Positions 27,201-35,127 of a DNA stretch of 61,670 nt are shown here, piece after piece. The stretch comes from DASSKF01 sp035690725 (lineage in GTDB: Bacteria > Actinomycetota > Actinomycetes > Actinomycetales > Dermatophilaceae). Each line of letters opens with the position of its first letter. Position 1 is the stretch's first letter. The position numbers and the translations under genes were made by a program. Below the pieces are notes generated by a model. That model ran no database searches, was not told the DNA's origin, and saw only the letters and a program-made list of their open reading frames with translations. The stretch spans positions 1-61,670 of the forward strand of contig DASSKF010000133.1 in NCBI GenBank assembly GCA_035690725.1. The letters run 5' to 3'.

Positions 27201-27450
27201 TGAACTCCAGCACGACCTGTGGCACCGAACCGGGGGCGGCGTGGTCGCTGTGCAGCGCCCCCCTGCCGGCACGGTGGCGGGGGACCGACGCGAAGAGCGC
27301 GAAGCAGACGGCGTCGAGGATGCTGCTCTTGCCGGCCCCGGTCGGTCCCTGGATGAGGTGCAGGCCCTCGTCGGAGAGCGCGTCGAAGTCGACCGTCTCG
27401 GTGCCGGCGAACGGCCCGAAGGCGGTCACCTCCAGCCGGTGCAGTCTCAC
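24253..27450 (-). CDS. sbcC: nuclease SbcCD subunit C (AAA/SMC-like ATPase)
   Basis: A 1065-aa DNA repair ATPase, homologous to Rad50. The Walker A motif GPTGAGKSS lies near residue 36; a long coiled coil follows on both sides of a zinc-hook CPVC near residue 530; the signature LSGGESFMAALSLALGL and Walker B LFIDEGFGSLDEES are at the C terminus. With SbcD it cuts hairpins and blocked DNA ends. The start overlaps the sbcD stop by 4 bp. A 1164-codon open frame on the plus strand here is a shadow. Confidence 0.95.
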   Translation of the reverse strand: MRLHRLEVTAFGPFAGTETVDFDALSDEGLHLIQGPTGAGKSSILDAVCFALFASVPRHRAGRGALHSDHAAPGSVPQVVLEFTAGGRRLRLSRSPEFSRPKKRGTGETREQHRVLLQEWTRGQWVAKGTRADEVGQVIDDVVGLGLEQFMKVVLLPQGEFAAFLRATPEDRRGLLERLFDTSRFSDVEQWLARRRRDSGEDLARIRERLDRHLQRVDDELAGLGVLDAANGSDTNRDDADGSWPVWSQIGIDEVEPELTRARKRVDELATRALVETEAAEAAFDTASRTAEQGRRTATLQREGRSARAELDAVNARASHVARQRQRLERALRAGQVRPHLDAVDRACDDQDRLAREAATARVAAAGHCGEVRVPEQVTAADARSLADSVRDATATLVRAREALHRGETARVEGRESRKQADRITGEVEELRVARHRADAERASTEARVAELVDTAARQDARQHEVRRLERAHRLRQQLEDDEQRLSALSVESEACTRAWREAEEHVLALRRARLDDIAGELGEQLEDGSACPVCGSREHPRPAGRALTDVDTSDAGVGAAEELAGSARVRHEEAQRALTTARARRDGQADALHEALAATEGSPRLELEELPAALTEARLQLTAAADAARQLPEVRSGLDALVETAEQAALRMNTLHEERAAARSRAETAEADEQAQQQLLEQLLSTHASECACGRDTSGDPDAEGEVDEGADKLSATHRRWDVDEVAAAHQRAREGLDALATLLRDRDAAAARLATAREQRDRALHEQDFTSPEQAREAALPEAEVVAVQQEVDDHARRRVTAQAQLDRPEVGAALTADEPDLDALTVVLQQARERQRTAHQADSHHGRAVKALARLAGELHETLGRLGPAEAEHQLLAELADCVAGTSQDNTLRMRLSSYVLAARLEEVARYANERLAVMSEGRYSLQHSDAKAARGARGGLGLTVTDAWTGVARDTVSLSGGESFMAALSLALGLGDAVRAEAGGLDLQTLFIDEGFGSLDEESLEQVIGVLDDLREGGRTIGVVSHVAELRQRIRTQVLVSKTTAGSHIALNRSVDDEPAA

Positions 27451-28640
27451 GCGACGCCCTGCCCCCGGGCACCGACCGCCTGGCCCTCACCCTCGCGACG
27501 GCCCCGTTCCCGGGCCGACTCCTCGACCGCCGTGGCGAGCAGCCGGCGCTCGGCGTCGCTCGCGTTGGCAACCGAGCGCACGTGCTCGAGGAAGTCGCAG
27601 CAGACGTCGAGGTCGGAGCGGTGGCGCAGGCGCGCGGCATACGACCGGGCGGAGTCCAGCCGGGTGGGACCGTCGAACTGCAGCGACAGGCAACCGGGGA
27701 AGCGGTTCCGGAGCCGCTCCATCGCGCCGCGCGGGCGCTGGGCGTCGGTGAGCGTGGCCTCCACCCAGGCCGACTCGGCCGCCGCGTGAGCGCCGTCGCT
27801 GAGCAGCTCCTCGAGGGTGCCGCGCAGCCTGGCGAGCGGCTTGTACACCGGCGCCGGGACGTGCTCGACCTCCACTCGGGCCGGACGGTCGCCGGTGCCG
27901 GGCTGCACGTCGACCAGACAGGACCCCTTGGGGTGGTCGGCCTCGCTGAAGGACAGGGCGACCGGCGAGCCCGAGTAGCGGACGGCCTCGGCGATGCGCT
28001 GCGGGCCGTGCAGGTGCCCCAGCGCCACGTAGTCGACGTCACCGAAGACCTCCGGCGGCACGGCACTCACGCCGCCGACGCCGATGTCGCGCTCGGACTC
28101 ACTGCTCGCGCCGCCGGTGACGAACGCGTGCGCCATGACGACCGAGGGGCCGGGCCGCTGCGTCCGGTCGGTGTCCACCCGCTGCATCGCCGCGCGCAGC
28201 ACGCCCGCGTGGGTGCGCTCCGTCGCCCCGAGACCGTCGGCCACGGCTGCCGGCTCGAGGTAGGGAAGCGGGTAGACCGCGACGCCCTCCAGCAGCACCG
28301 GCGTACCGACCGTGTCGGTGCGGGTGCGGATGTGCAGCCCGGCGCGCTCGAGCAGCTCGGAGGCGAAGCCGAGGCGGATGGCGCTGTCGTGGTTGCCGCT
28401 GGAGAGCACGACCTGCGTGCCCGCGTCCACCAACCGGCGCACCGTCTCGGACAGCAGCGCGACGGTGTCGGGGGCCGGCAGTGCCCGGTCGTAGACGTCG
28501 CCGGAGACGAGGACGGCGTCGACCCGCTCGCTGCGCACCACCTCGACCAGGTGGTCGGCATACGCCGCCTGCGCCTCGAGCAGCCCCACCCGGTGGAAGG
28601 AGCGCCCGAGGTGCCAGTCGGAGGTGTGGAGCAGCCGCAT
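27447..28640 (-). CDS. sbcD: nuclease SbcCD subunit D (Mre11-like exonuclease)
   Basis: A 397-aa metallophosphoesterase nuclease. The metal-binding motifs are in order: HTSDWHLG near residue 5, SGDVYDR near 47, SSGNHD near 83, VMAHAF near 170 and LGHLHG near 205. The ATG at 28640 is chosen because TAACGT lies 7 nt before it; the frame runs on upstream but without support. It is co-translated with sbcC. Confidence 0.95.
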   Translation of the reverse strand: MRLLHTSDWHLGRSFHRVGLLEAQAAYADHLVEVVRSERVDAVLVSGDVYDRALPAPDTVALLSETVRRLVDAGTQVVLSSGNHDSAIRLGFASELLERAGLHIRTRTDTVGTPVLLEGVAVYPLPYLEPAAVADGLGATERTHAGVLRAAMQRVDTDRTQRPGPSVVMAHAFVTGGASSESERDIGVGGVSAVPPEVFGDVDYVALGHLHGPQRIAEAVRYSGSPVALSFSEADHPKGSCLVDVQPGTGDRPARVEVEHVPAPVYKPLARLRGTLEELLSDGAHAAAESAWVEATLTDAQRPRGAMERLRNRFPGCLSLQFDGPTRLDSARSYAARLRHRSDLDVCCDFLEHVRSVANASDAERRLLATAVEESARERGRREGEGQAVGARGQGVA

Positions 28641-28647
28641 GCCCCGA

Positions 28648-28653
28648 ACGTTA
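28648..28653 (-). promoter_or_regulatory. -10 box (TAACGT) of sbcD
   Basis: Read leftward, TAACGT lies exactly 7 nt before the sbcD ATG, so the sbcDC transcript is probably leaderless. Confidence 0.6.
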
Positions 28654-28794
28654 GGAGGGCCCACCGACACGGCCCGGCATTGCGCCGCGGCGTGGCGGGT
28701 TCCTCTGGCCGAGGCACCCACAGGTGTGGTTGGGTCCCGATAGACGCGTACGACCTGCACACTCGGTCCTGTCGGCAAGTCAGGAGGGCCCGCG

Positions 28795-30276
28795 ATGGGC
28801 GAAGAGGTCAGCGGCACCGGCTACACGCGCGAGCAGCGCCAGCGCTACCGCGAGAAGGTCCGTCAGGACCTCGACGTGTTTGAGCGCATGCTCACCACGA
28901 GCAGCTTCGAGTTCGAGCGTCCCCTCACCGGGATGGAGATCGAGCTCAACCTCGTCGACACCGACTTCGCGCCGCGGATGGCCAACGCCGAGGTCCTCGA
29001 GCACATCGCCGACCCCGGCTACCAGACCGAGCTGGGGCAGTACAACATCGAGCTCAACGTCGACCCGCGCCCGCTGCCGGGCGACGCCGCCCTCGACCTG
29101 GAGACCGACCTGCGCAAGAGCCTCAACGCGGCCGAGGAGAAGGCCGGGGGAGCGGGGGCACACATCGTGGCGATCGGCATACTGCCGACGCTGATGCAGG
29201 AGCACTTCACCACCGAGTGGATGAGTGCCAACCGCCGCTACGCGGCGCTCAACGAGGCGATCTTCACCGCGCGCGGCGAGGACCTGTTCATCGACATCGA
29301 GGGCCTGACGGGGGAGCGGCTCGCCACGTATGCCGACACCATCGCCCCCGAGTCCGCGTGCACCTCGGTGCAGCTGCACCTGCAGGTCGCGCCCCAGGAC
29401 TTCGCAGACTACTGGAACGCGGCGCAGGCGCTCGTCGGGCCGCAGCTGGCGCTGGGCGCCAACTCGCCGTTCTTCTTCGGCAAGCGGCTGTGGGCCGAGA
29501 CGCGGATCGAGCTGTTCGCGCAGGCGACCGACACGCGCTCGATCGAGCTGAAGAACCAGGGGGTCCGCCCGCGGGTCTTCTTCGGTGAGCGGTGGATCAC
29601 CTCGATCTTCGACCTGTTCGAGGAGAACGTGCGCTACTTCCCGTCGCTGCTGCCGGAGACCACCGAGGAGGACCCGGTCGCCGCGTTCGAGGGCGGGGAG
29701 GCGCCGGTGCTCGCCGAGCTGCGCCTGCACAACGGCACCGTCTACCGCTGGAACCGGCCGATCTACGACATCGTCCACGGCCGCCCGCACCTGCGGGTGG
29801 AGAACCGCGTGCTGCCGGCCGGCCCGACGATGGTCGACGTCCTCGCCAACGCCGCCTTCTACTACGGCGCCCTGCGCATGCTCGCCCTCAACGATCGCCC
29901 GATCTGGACCAAGATGAGCTTCGCCGCGGCCGAGGCCAACTTCATCGAGTGCGCCCGCCGGGGGATCGAGGCCCGGGTGTACTGGCCGGGGTACGGGGAG
30001 CTGTCCGCCGACGAGCTGGTGCTGCGACACCTGCTGCCGCTGGCGCGCGAGGGGCTGCAGGACTGGGGCGTCTCGGGCGCGGTGTGCGACCGCTACCTCG
30101 GGGTGATCGAGCAGCGGTGCATCACGGGCACCAACGGCGCCAGCTGGCAGGTGGACGCGGTGCAGCGGCTCGAGGACCGGGGCCTCGACCGCCGGGGCGC
30201 CCTGGAGGAGATGCTGCGCCGCTACGTGGAGGGGATGCACAGCAACGAGCCGGTGCACACCTGGTCCCTGCCCTGA
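28795..30276 (+). CDS. glutamate-cysteine ligase family protein (GCS2)
   Basis: A 493-aa member of the GCS2 ATP-grasp-like ligase family. Recognisable parts are TGMEIELNLVDTDFAPRMAN (residue 46 on), the acidic metal/glutamate site QYNIELNVDPRPL near 82-94 and FGKRLWAETRIELF near 228. Actinobacteria use such enzymes to make gamma-glutamylcysteine (ergothioneine route) or to ligate other amines to glutamate; which one is not clear. No ergothioneine genes lie nearby. The ATG follows an AGGAGG-like sequence at about 28781-28787. Confidence 0.85.
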   Translation: MGEEVSGTGYTREQRQRYREKVRQDLDVFERMLTTSSFEFERPLTGMEIELNLVDTDFAPRMANAEVLEHIADPGYQTELGQYNIELNVDPRPLPGDAALDLETDLRKSLNAAEEKAGGAGAHIVAIGILPTLMQEHFTTEWMSANRRYAALNEAIFTARGEDLFIDIEGLTGERLATYADTIAPESACTSVQLHLQVAPQDFADYWNAAQALVGPQLALGANSPFFFGKRLWAETRIELFAQATDTRSIELKNQGVRPRVFFGERWITSIFDLFEENVRYFPSLLPETTEEDPVAAFEGGEAPVLAELRLHNGTVYRWNRPIYDIVHGRPHLRVENRVLPAGPTMVDVLANAAFYYGALRMLALNDRPIWTKMSFAAAEANFIECARRGIEARVYWPGYGELSADELVLRHLLPLAREGLQDWGVSGAVCDRYLGVIEQRCITGTNGASWQVDAVQRLEDRGLDRRGALEEMLRRYVEGMHSNEPVHTWSLP

Positions 30277-30310
30277 GGACCGGCGGGAACACCCTGTCGG
30301 TCGACGGCGT

Positions 30311-30342
30311 TATCCTTCATGCATCCCTTGACGGGCTTGACA
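30311..30342 (+). promoter_or_regulatory. promoter/leader of the toxin-antitoxin pair
   Basis: TATCCT (30311-30316) is a -10 candidate about 40 nt before the antitoxin start. Downstream, TTGAC occurs twice 8 bp apart (30329 and 30337), a possible autoregulation site; the two could also act as a -35 element. Confidence 0.3.
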
Positions 30343-30354
30343 GGAGGATCCGGC

Positions 30355-30948
30355 ATGGCCCCCACTGCACCGGCAGCCAGCGACACCGGCTCGGGCGCGG
30401 CACCCGCGTCGCCGCCGCGCGGGGCCGGCACCCGGGAGCTCACCGATCGGGTGGGGGAGCTGGTGGCCCAGCGGGCACGCGCGCTCGCCGCCCAGGGCCG
30501 CAGCATCGCCGACCTCGGTGACACCGAGGAGCTGGCCCAGCGGATGGTCGCGGCGCTGCCGACGCAGCATGCATGGGACGAGCGGCTCGGTCCGTTCTAC
30601 GACACCGCCGGCCTGGTCACCTGGCTGGGGATCAGCCGGCAGGCGCTCGCCGACCGGGTCCGCCGCGGCACACTGCTGGCGTGCCGCACCGCCGACGGGC
30701 ACCTCGTCTACCCGGCACTGCAGTTCGCCCGTGACGGGGTGGTGCGGGCCGGGGTGGTCGACGCGATCGGACACCTGACCCGGGCCGGGGCCGAGGGGTG
30801 GGCGGTCGCGGTCTGGCTGACCACGCCGAGTGACGCCTTCGAGGGACACAGCGCGGTGGACTTCCTGGTGGTGCACCGCAGCTCGGCCGCCGCGGTGGAG
30901 CACGTGCGCGAGGTCGCGGCGGCGGACGCCCGCGGGTGGGGCCGCTGA
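30355..30948 (+). CDS. Xre/MbcA/ParS-type antitoxin candidate
   Basis: A 197-aa protein before a RES-domain toxin. After a disordered N terminus (about 1-35) it is helical; TAGLVTWLGISRQALADRVRRG (about 82-103; helix-turn-helix-like) and the C-terminal WLTTPSDAFEGHSAVDFLV match the antitoxin toxin-binding (DUF2384-like) domain. ATG 30355 is preferred over ATG 30319 because AGGAGG (30342-30347) lies 7 nt upstream. It should bind and inhibit the RES protein and repress the operon. Confidence 0.82.
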   Translation: MAPTAPAASDTGSGAAPASPPRGAGTRELTDRVGELVAQRARALAAQGRSIADLGDTEELAQRMVAALPTQHAWDERLGPFYDTAGLVTWLGISRQALADRVRRGTLLACRTADGHLVYPALQFARDGVVRAGVVDAIGHLTRAGAEGWAVAVWLTTPSDAFEGHSAVDFLVVHRSSAAAVEHVREVAAADARGWGR

Positions 30949-30949
30949 G

Positions 30950-31585
30950 GTGGTGTCGGCACGCGAGCACGTGGCACAGCAGCCGCCGCGGACCGACCTG
31001 GCCGGCTTCCCGGCACACCGCCTGTCCGACCGGCAGGACCTGTTCCGGGCGCACCGCAGGGACCTGGGGCCGTGGTGGTTCGGCAACGACAGGGGAGGGA
31101 GGTTCGACCTGACCGCGCCGCGGGGCACCTGCTACCTGGCCGACGACGCCCTGGTGGCCGTGCGCGAGCGGCTCGGACTCGTGCTCGGAGCCGAGCCGTT
31201 CGTCCCGGCGTCACTGCTGGAGGACGCCGTCGTCTCGCGGCTGCGGGCGCCGCGCGAGCACCGGCTGGCCGACCTGCAGGACCGGGTGGCCGGCGACTTC
31301 GGTGTCACCCGCGAGCTGGAGACGATGACGCCGTATGCCGTCCCGCAGGCCTGGGCGCGCGGGTTCGCCGACGCCTCGTTCGAGGGGGTGCGCTACGGAC
31401 CCCGGTTCTCCACCGGCGAGGCCGGCGCCGTGGCGCTCTTCGGGGACGAGGGCGGCCGGGACTGGCCGGTCGACGACCGACCAGTGCCCGCGGCCGAGGT
31501 GCCGGGCGCCCCGACGGCGGTGCCGACGCCGCGCCGGGACGAGCTCACGGTCGTGAGGACCCCGCGGACCCGCACCCGGCGCTGA
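30950..31585 (+). CDS. RES-domain toxin (NAD-degrading family)
   Basis: A 211-aa RES-family protein. The family names the conserved Arg, Glu and Ser; visible here are the R in LFRAHR (near 34), the tyrosine in TCYLADD, an E in VRERLG and the S in the C-terminal RFSTGEAG. MbcT of Mycobacterium tuberculosis, a RES toxin, splits NAD+ by phosphorolysis. GTG 30950 begins 1 nt after the antitoxin stop; a second GTG follows directly. A 40-residue proline- and arginine-rich tail extends past the domain. Confidence 0.85.
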   Translation: MVSAREHVAQQPPRTDLAGFPAHRLSDRQDLFRAHRRDLGPWWFGNDRGGRFDLTAPRGTCYLADDALVAVRERLGLVLGAEPFVPASLLEDAVVSRLRAPREHRLADLQDRVAGDFGVTRELETMTPYAVPQAWARGFADASFEGVRYGPRFSTGEAGAVALFGDEGGRDWPVDDRPVPAAEVPGAPTAVPTPRRDELTVVRTPRTRTRR

Positions 31586-31657
31586 CCGCCCGACGTGGGT
31601 GGAAACCGCGCGTCGTCATGACAGCACGGATGTTCCACCCAACGTCGAGGAGGGCGG
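31586..31657. terminator. long inverted repeat between converging genes
   Basis: CCGCCC plus GACGTGGGTGGAA (31586-31604) pairs with TTCCACCCAACGTC (31633-31646) and GGGCGG (31652-31657), with one bulge and one internal loop. It lies between the toxin gene and the histidine phosphatase gene and can end both transcripts. Confidence 0.6.
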
Positions 31658-31667
31658 CATCCAGCGG

Positions 31668-32294
31668 TCACACGCAGGCGGTGCGGTTCCAGCTCACGAT
31701 CGCCGGTGCCTCGTGGTGGAAGCCGAGCACGCTCACCGAGCCGGCGCTGAGCGTGAGCTGGGCACCGAACCGGGGCTCCTGGCGCAGGAACACCGAGGTC
31801 AGCACCCGCAGGCAGTGCCCGTGCCCGACCAGGGCCACGTCGCCGTCCTGCATGACCGGCAGCGCGCGGTCGACCACCCGCCGGGCGCGCGCGGCCACGT
31901 CCTCGACCGTCTCGCCCGGGGTGTCGCCGGGGACCACTCCGTCCTCGAACACCGTCCACGGCCGGCCGAGCTCGGCACGGATCTCCTTGGTGGTGCGGCC
32001 CTCGTAGCCGCCGTAGTCCCACTCCAGCAGGTCCTGGTCGACCCGGGCGCCGGTGAGGCCGGCCAGCTCCGCGGTCCGGCTGGCCCGCTGCAGCGGCGAG
32101 GTCAGCACGAGCGCGAAGCGGAAGCGGGCGAGCAGCGGACCGGTCTGCTCGGCCACCTGCTCGCCGTGCTCGGTGAGCGGCAGGTCGGTCCGTCCGGTGT
32201 GCCGGCCGGACAACGACCACTCGGTCTCCCCGTGCCGCAGCAGCACCAGGGAGCCGGTCGGCGGCCGAGATGGATCGGGGGGAGCGCTGGTCAC
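31668..32294 (-). CDS. histidine phosphatase family protein (phosphoglycerate mutase-like)
   Basis: A 208-aa protein with the catalytic LVLLRHGETEWS near residue 17, the second arginine in LTSPLQRASRTAEL, a glutamate in DQDLLEWDYGGYEG and the second histidine in ALVGHGHCLRVL. This full set indicates an active phosphatase of the acid phosphatase/broad-specificity type. GTG 32294 is favoured by the TACCCT box 6 nt upstream. Confidence 0.9.
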   Translation of the reverse strand: MTSAPPDPSRPPTGSLVLLRHGETEWSLSGRHTGRTDLPLTEHGEQVAEQTGPLLARFRFALVLTSPLQRASRTAELAGLTGARVDQDLLEWDYGGYEGRTTKEIRAELGRPWTVFEDGVVPGDTPGETVEDVAARARRVVDRALPVMQDGDVALVGHGHCLRVLTSVFLRQEPRFGAQLTLSAGSVSVLGFHHEAPAIVSWNRTACV

Positions 32295-32299
32295 TCTGG

Positions 32300-32306
32300 C
32301 AGGGTA
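32300..32306. promoter_or_regulatory. overlapping -10 boxes of two divergent leaderless genes
   Basis: Read leftward, TACCCT (32301-32306) lies 6 nt before the histidine phosphatase GTG. Read rightward, CAGGGT (32300-32305) lies 6 nt before the OsmC ATG at 32312. The two start codons are only 17 nt apart. Confidence 0.5.
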
Positions 32307-32311
32307 GGCGC

Positions 32312-32752
32312 ATGGAGCCACAGCACGCCTCCCGCGACAGCCGCCGCGCCGTCACCCTCCGTCGCGTCGGCCCGAGCCGCTTCGAGGCCGTCAACGCGCG
32401 CGGCGGCACGATCCGGTTCGGCCAGGGCGAGGACGCCGACTTCACCCCGGTCGAGCTGCTGCTCGCCGCGACCGGCGGCTGCAGCGGGATCGACGTCGAC
32501 ATCCTCACCTCGCGCCGAGCCGAGCCGGAGTCCTTCGAGGTGCGCGTCGAGGGCGACAAGGTGCGCGACAAGCACGGCAACCACCTGTCCGGCATCGAGG
32601 TCACCTTCCGGGTGCGGTTCCCCGAGGGCGAGGACGGCGACCGGGCACGGGAGGTGCTGCCCGACGCGGCGAGGCGCTCGCACGAGCGACTGTGCACGGT
32701 CACGCGCAGCCTCGTCCTGTCGACACCGGTCAGCTCCGTCGTCGAGGACTGA
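32312..32752 (+). CDS. OsmC family peroxidase
   Basis: A 146-aa OsmC/Ohr-fold protein. Both redox cysteines are present: LLAATGGCSGIDV near residue 56 and HERLCTVTRSL near 127. Such proteins reduce organic hydroperoxides. The ATG is 17 bp from the divergent histidine phosphatase start and no ribosome binding site is seen. Confidence 0.88.
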   Translation: MEPQHASRDSRRAVTLRRVGPSRFEAVNARGGTIRFGQGEDADFTPVELLLAATGGCSGIDVDILTSRRAEPESFEVRVEGDKVRDKHGNHLSGIEVTFRVRFPEGEDGDRAREVLPDAARRSHERLCTVTRSLVLSTPVSSVVED

Positions 32753-32830
32753 GCGTCTGACACCGGTTGCCCGGCCCGGGCAGCCGGTCTGCGGTTGCGA
32801 GGGCCGACAGCCCGTCGCAGGCTCGACAGC

Positions 32831-33376
32831 ATGACTGCTGAGACCAAGACCGTGGCCTTCCTGGTCGCCCAGGAGGGCACCGAGCGCGTCGAGCTGACCG
32901 AGCCGTGGGCGGCCGTCCGCGACGCCGGCCACCAGCCGGTGCTGCTCAGCCCGAAGACCGGCGAGGTGCAGACCTTCGACCACCTCGACAAGTCCGAGAC
33001 GTTCCCCGTCGACACGGCGGTCGCGGACGCGTCGGCGGGCGACTACGACGCCCTCGTCCTGCCCGGCGGCGTCGCCAACCCGGACGCCCTGCGGATGGAC
33101 CAGCAGGCGGTCGGCTTCGTCCGCGACTTCGTCAGCTCCGGCAAGCCGGTGGCCGTGATCTGCCACGGCCCCTGGACCCTCGTCGAGGCCGACGTCGTCC
33201 GCGGCAAGCGGCTCACCTCCTGGCCGAGCCTGCAGACCGACATCCGCAACGCCGGTGGCGACTGGGTCGACGAGGAGGTCGTGCGGGACGGCAACCTCAT
33301 CACCAGCCGCAAGCCGGACGACCTGCCCGCGTTCACCAAGACGCTGCTCGACTCGCTCGGCGGGAGCGCAGGCTGA
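32831..33376 (+). CDS. DJ-1/PfpI family protein
   Basis: A 181-aa protein of the PfpI type, close to general stress proteins named YfkM/PfpI. The nucleophile cysteine is in AVICHGPWTLVEA near residue 103, with a glutamate earlier in the fold (GTERVELTEP). Members act as deglycases or glyoxalases; a link to the fructosamine kinase gene that starts at its stop supports a role in repairing glycated molecules. Confidence 0.88.
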   Translation: MTAETKTVAFLVAQEGTERVELTEPWAAVRDAGHQPVLLSPKTGEVQTFDHLDKSETFPVDTAVADASAGDYDALVLPGGVANPDALRMDQQAVGFVRDFVSSGKPVAVICHGPWTLVEADVVRGKRLTSWPSLQTDIRNAGGDWVDEEVVRDGNLITSRKPDDLPAFTKTLLDSLGGSAG

Positions 33377-34245
33377 GCCGGGACACCTCCGACCACGGGG
33401 CGGCGGTCGAGCGGTTGCTCGGCCGCCGCCCGTCACGCCTCCAGCCGGTGTCCGGCGGCGACATCTGTATGGCGTCCCGCGCGTGGCTGCCCGACGGCAC
33501 CCAGGTGCTCGTCAAGACCCGTCCCGGCGCACCCGACGACTTCTTCACCACCGAGGCGGCCGAGCTGGCCTGGCTGGGCAAGGCGGGAGCGGTCGCCGTG
33601 CCGGAGGTCCTGGGCGTGGACGAGGACGCGCTCGCCCTGGGCTGGGTGGAGGAGACCCGGCCCACGGCGGCCGCCGCGGAGGCGCTGGGGCGGGGGCTGG
33701 TGGCCCTGCACCGGGCCGGAGCCGACGCGTTCGGCTCGTCGGACGGCGGCTACATCGGCACCCTGCCCACCGAGGCGGGGGAGTTCGAGGACTGGCCGAC
33801 GTTCTTCGCGGCGAGGCGGATCGAGCCGTTCCTGCAGCTGGCGCGCGACCGCGGCGCCCTGGACGACGGTGAGGTGCGTGCGGTGGAGCAGGTCGTGGAG
33901 CGGATCGGCGACCTCGCCGGACCGGCCGAGCCACCGGCCCGGATCCACGGGGACCTGTGGTCCGGCAATGTGCTCTGGGGTGCCGGCGACGTCCCCTGGC
34001 TGGTCGACCCGGCAGCACACGGCGGCCACCGGGAGACCGACCTCGCGCTGCTGGCGCTGTTCGGTGCGCCGGGGCTGGACACCGTCCTCACGGCATACCA
34101 GCAGGTGTGGCCGCTCGCGGACGGGTGGCGCGAGCGGGTGCCGCTGCACCAGCTGCACCCCCTGCTCGTGCACGCGGCGCTGTTCGGCGGTGGCTACGGC
34201 GCCGGCGCGGCGCAGGCCGCCCGGCAGGCGCTCGCCGCCCGCTGA
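33373..34245 (+). CDS. fructosamine kinase family protein (start uncertain)
   Basis: A protein of up to 290 aa of the fructosamine kinase/ketosamine-3-kinase family, which phosphorylates sugar adducts on amines so that they fall off. The N-terminal VSGGDICMASRAWLPDGTQV, the catalytic RIHGDLWSGNVLW and VDPAAHGGHRETDLA are clear. No ATG or GTG precedes the domain in frame. The best choice is CTG 33373, overlapping the upstream TGA as CTGA; TTG 33415 would cut into the domain. Translational coupling with the PfpI gene would explain use of a weak start. Confidence 0.82.
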   Translation: MSRDTSDHGAAVERLLGRRPSRLQPVSGGDICMASRAWLPDGTQVLVKTRPGAPDDFFTTEAAELAWLGKAGAVAVPEVLGVDEDALALGWVEETRPTAAAAEALGRGLVALHRAGADAFGSSDGGYIGTLPTEAGEFEDWPTFFAARRIEPFLQLARDRGALDDGEVRAVEQVVERIGDLAGPAEPPARIHGDLWSGNVLWGAGDVPWLVDPAAHGGHRETDLALLALFGAPGLDTVLTAYQQVWPLADGWRERVPLHQLHPLLVHAALFGGGYGAGAAQAARQALAAR

Positions 34246-34277
34246 GGGGCGCCGAGCCGAACCGCGCCGGTCCGGCG

Positions 34278-35114
34278 TCACATCTCCTCGTGGGTGTCCG
34301 GGTCCCCGCCGAAGCGGCGGCCGTCGGAGCGTCCGAGTGCGCTGATGGCGGACACCTCGTCGTCGCTGAGCTCGAAGCCGAAGACGTCGAGGTTCTGCCG
34401 CTGCCGCTCGCGGTTCGAGGACTTGGGGATGGGCAGCGCGCCGAGCTGGACGTGCCAGCGCAGCACCGCCTGGGCGGGGGTCACGCCGTGGGCCCGCGCC
34501 GCGTCGGCCACGGCCGGCTCCTCGAAGGGGGTCGGGCTCTTGCCGAGCGGGCTCCACGCCTCGGTGAGGACGCCGTGGCCGGCGTCGACCTGCCGCATCT
34601 CCTGCTGCGGGAAGTAGGGGTGCAGCTCGAGCTGGTTGACCGCCGGGACCACGCCGGTGTCCTCGATGATGCGGGCGAGGTGCCGCTCGGTGAAGTTGGA
34701 GACACCGATGCTCCTGACCAGCCCCTCCCGCTGCAGGTCGACCAGGGCCCGCCAGGCCTCGTGGAACTTTCCGACGCTGGGGTTGGGCCAGTGCACGAGG
34801 TGCAGGTCGAGGTGGTCCAGCCCGAGCCGCTCCAGGGACTCGTGGGTCGAGCGGATCGCGTCGTCGTAGCCGTGGTGGCGCCCGGGGATCTTGCTCGTCA
34901 CCTGCACCTGGTCGCGGGGGAGTCCGGACTCGCGCAGGGCCGCGCCGACGTCGCGCTCGTTCTCGTAGTTCACCGCGGTGTCGATCAGCCGGTAGCCGAC
35001 CTCGAGCGCGCCCGCGACCGCGTCCCGGGCGTCCGCGCCGGTCAGCGGGGAGGTCCCGAAACCGATCCCCGGGAGGGTGCTGCCGTCATTGAGGTTGTGT
35101 ATCGGAATGGTCAT
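34278..35114 (-). CDS. aldo/keto reductase
   Basis: A 278-aa NADPH-dependent oxidoreductase with the AKR fold. Visible signature parts are GIGFGTSPLTGADARDAV, the catalytic Asp and Tyr in LIDTAVNYENE, the Lys in VTSKIPG, and VNQLELHPYFPQ. It most resembles 2,5-diketo-gluconate reductase-type AKR5 enzymes. ATG 35114 is preferred because TACGTT lies 7 nt before it; GGGGAG could also serve as ribosome binding site. Confidence 0.92.
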   Translation of the reverse strand: MTIPIHNLNDGSTLPGIGFGTSPLTGADARDAVAGALEVGYRLIDTAVNYENERDVGAALRESGLPRDQVQVTSKIPGRHHGYDDAIRSTHESLERLGLDHLDLHLVHWPNPSVGKFHEAWRALVDLQREGLVRSIGVSNFTERHLARIIEDTGVVPAVNQLELHPYFPQQEMRQVDAGHGVLTEAWSPLGKSPTPFEEPAVADAARAHGVTPAQAVLRWHVQLGALPIPKSSNRERQRQNLDVFGFELSDDEVSAISALGRSDGRRFGGDPDTHEEM

Positions 35115-35121
35115 GCTCCCC

Positions 35122-35127
35122 AACGTA
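35122..35127 (-). promoter_or_regulatory. -10 box (TACGTT) of the aldo/keto reductase
   Basis: Read leftward, TACGTT lies 7 nt before ATG 35114. For the divergent transporter gene, TACAGT at 35143-35148 is a -10 candidate. Confidence 0.5.

Noticed and set aside
24295..27789. 1164-codon open frame on the plus strand
   Set aside because: Opposite sbcC and the end of sbcD. It is low-complexity and lacks any recognised domain.
33255..33872. alternative plus-strand frame with ATG beginning at 33255
   Set aside because: It overlaps the PfpI and fructosamine kinase genes in a different frame and shows no family match.
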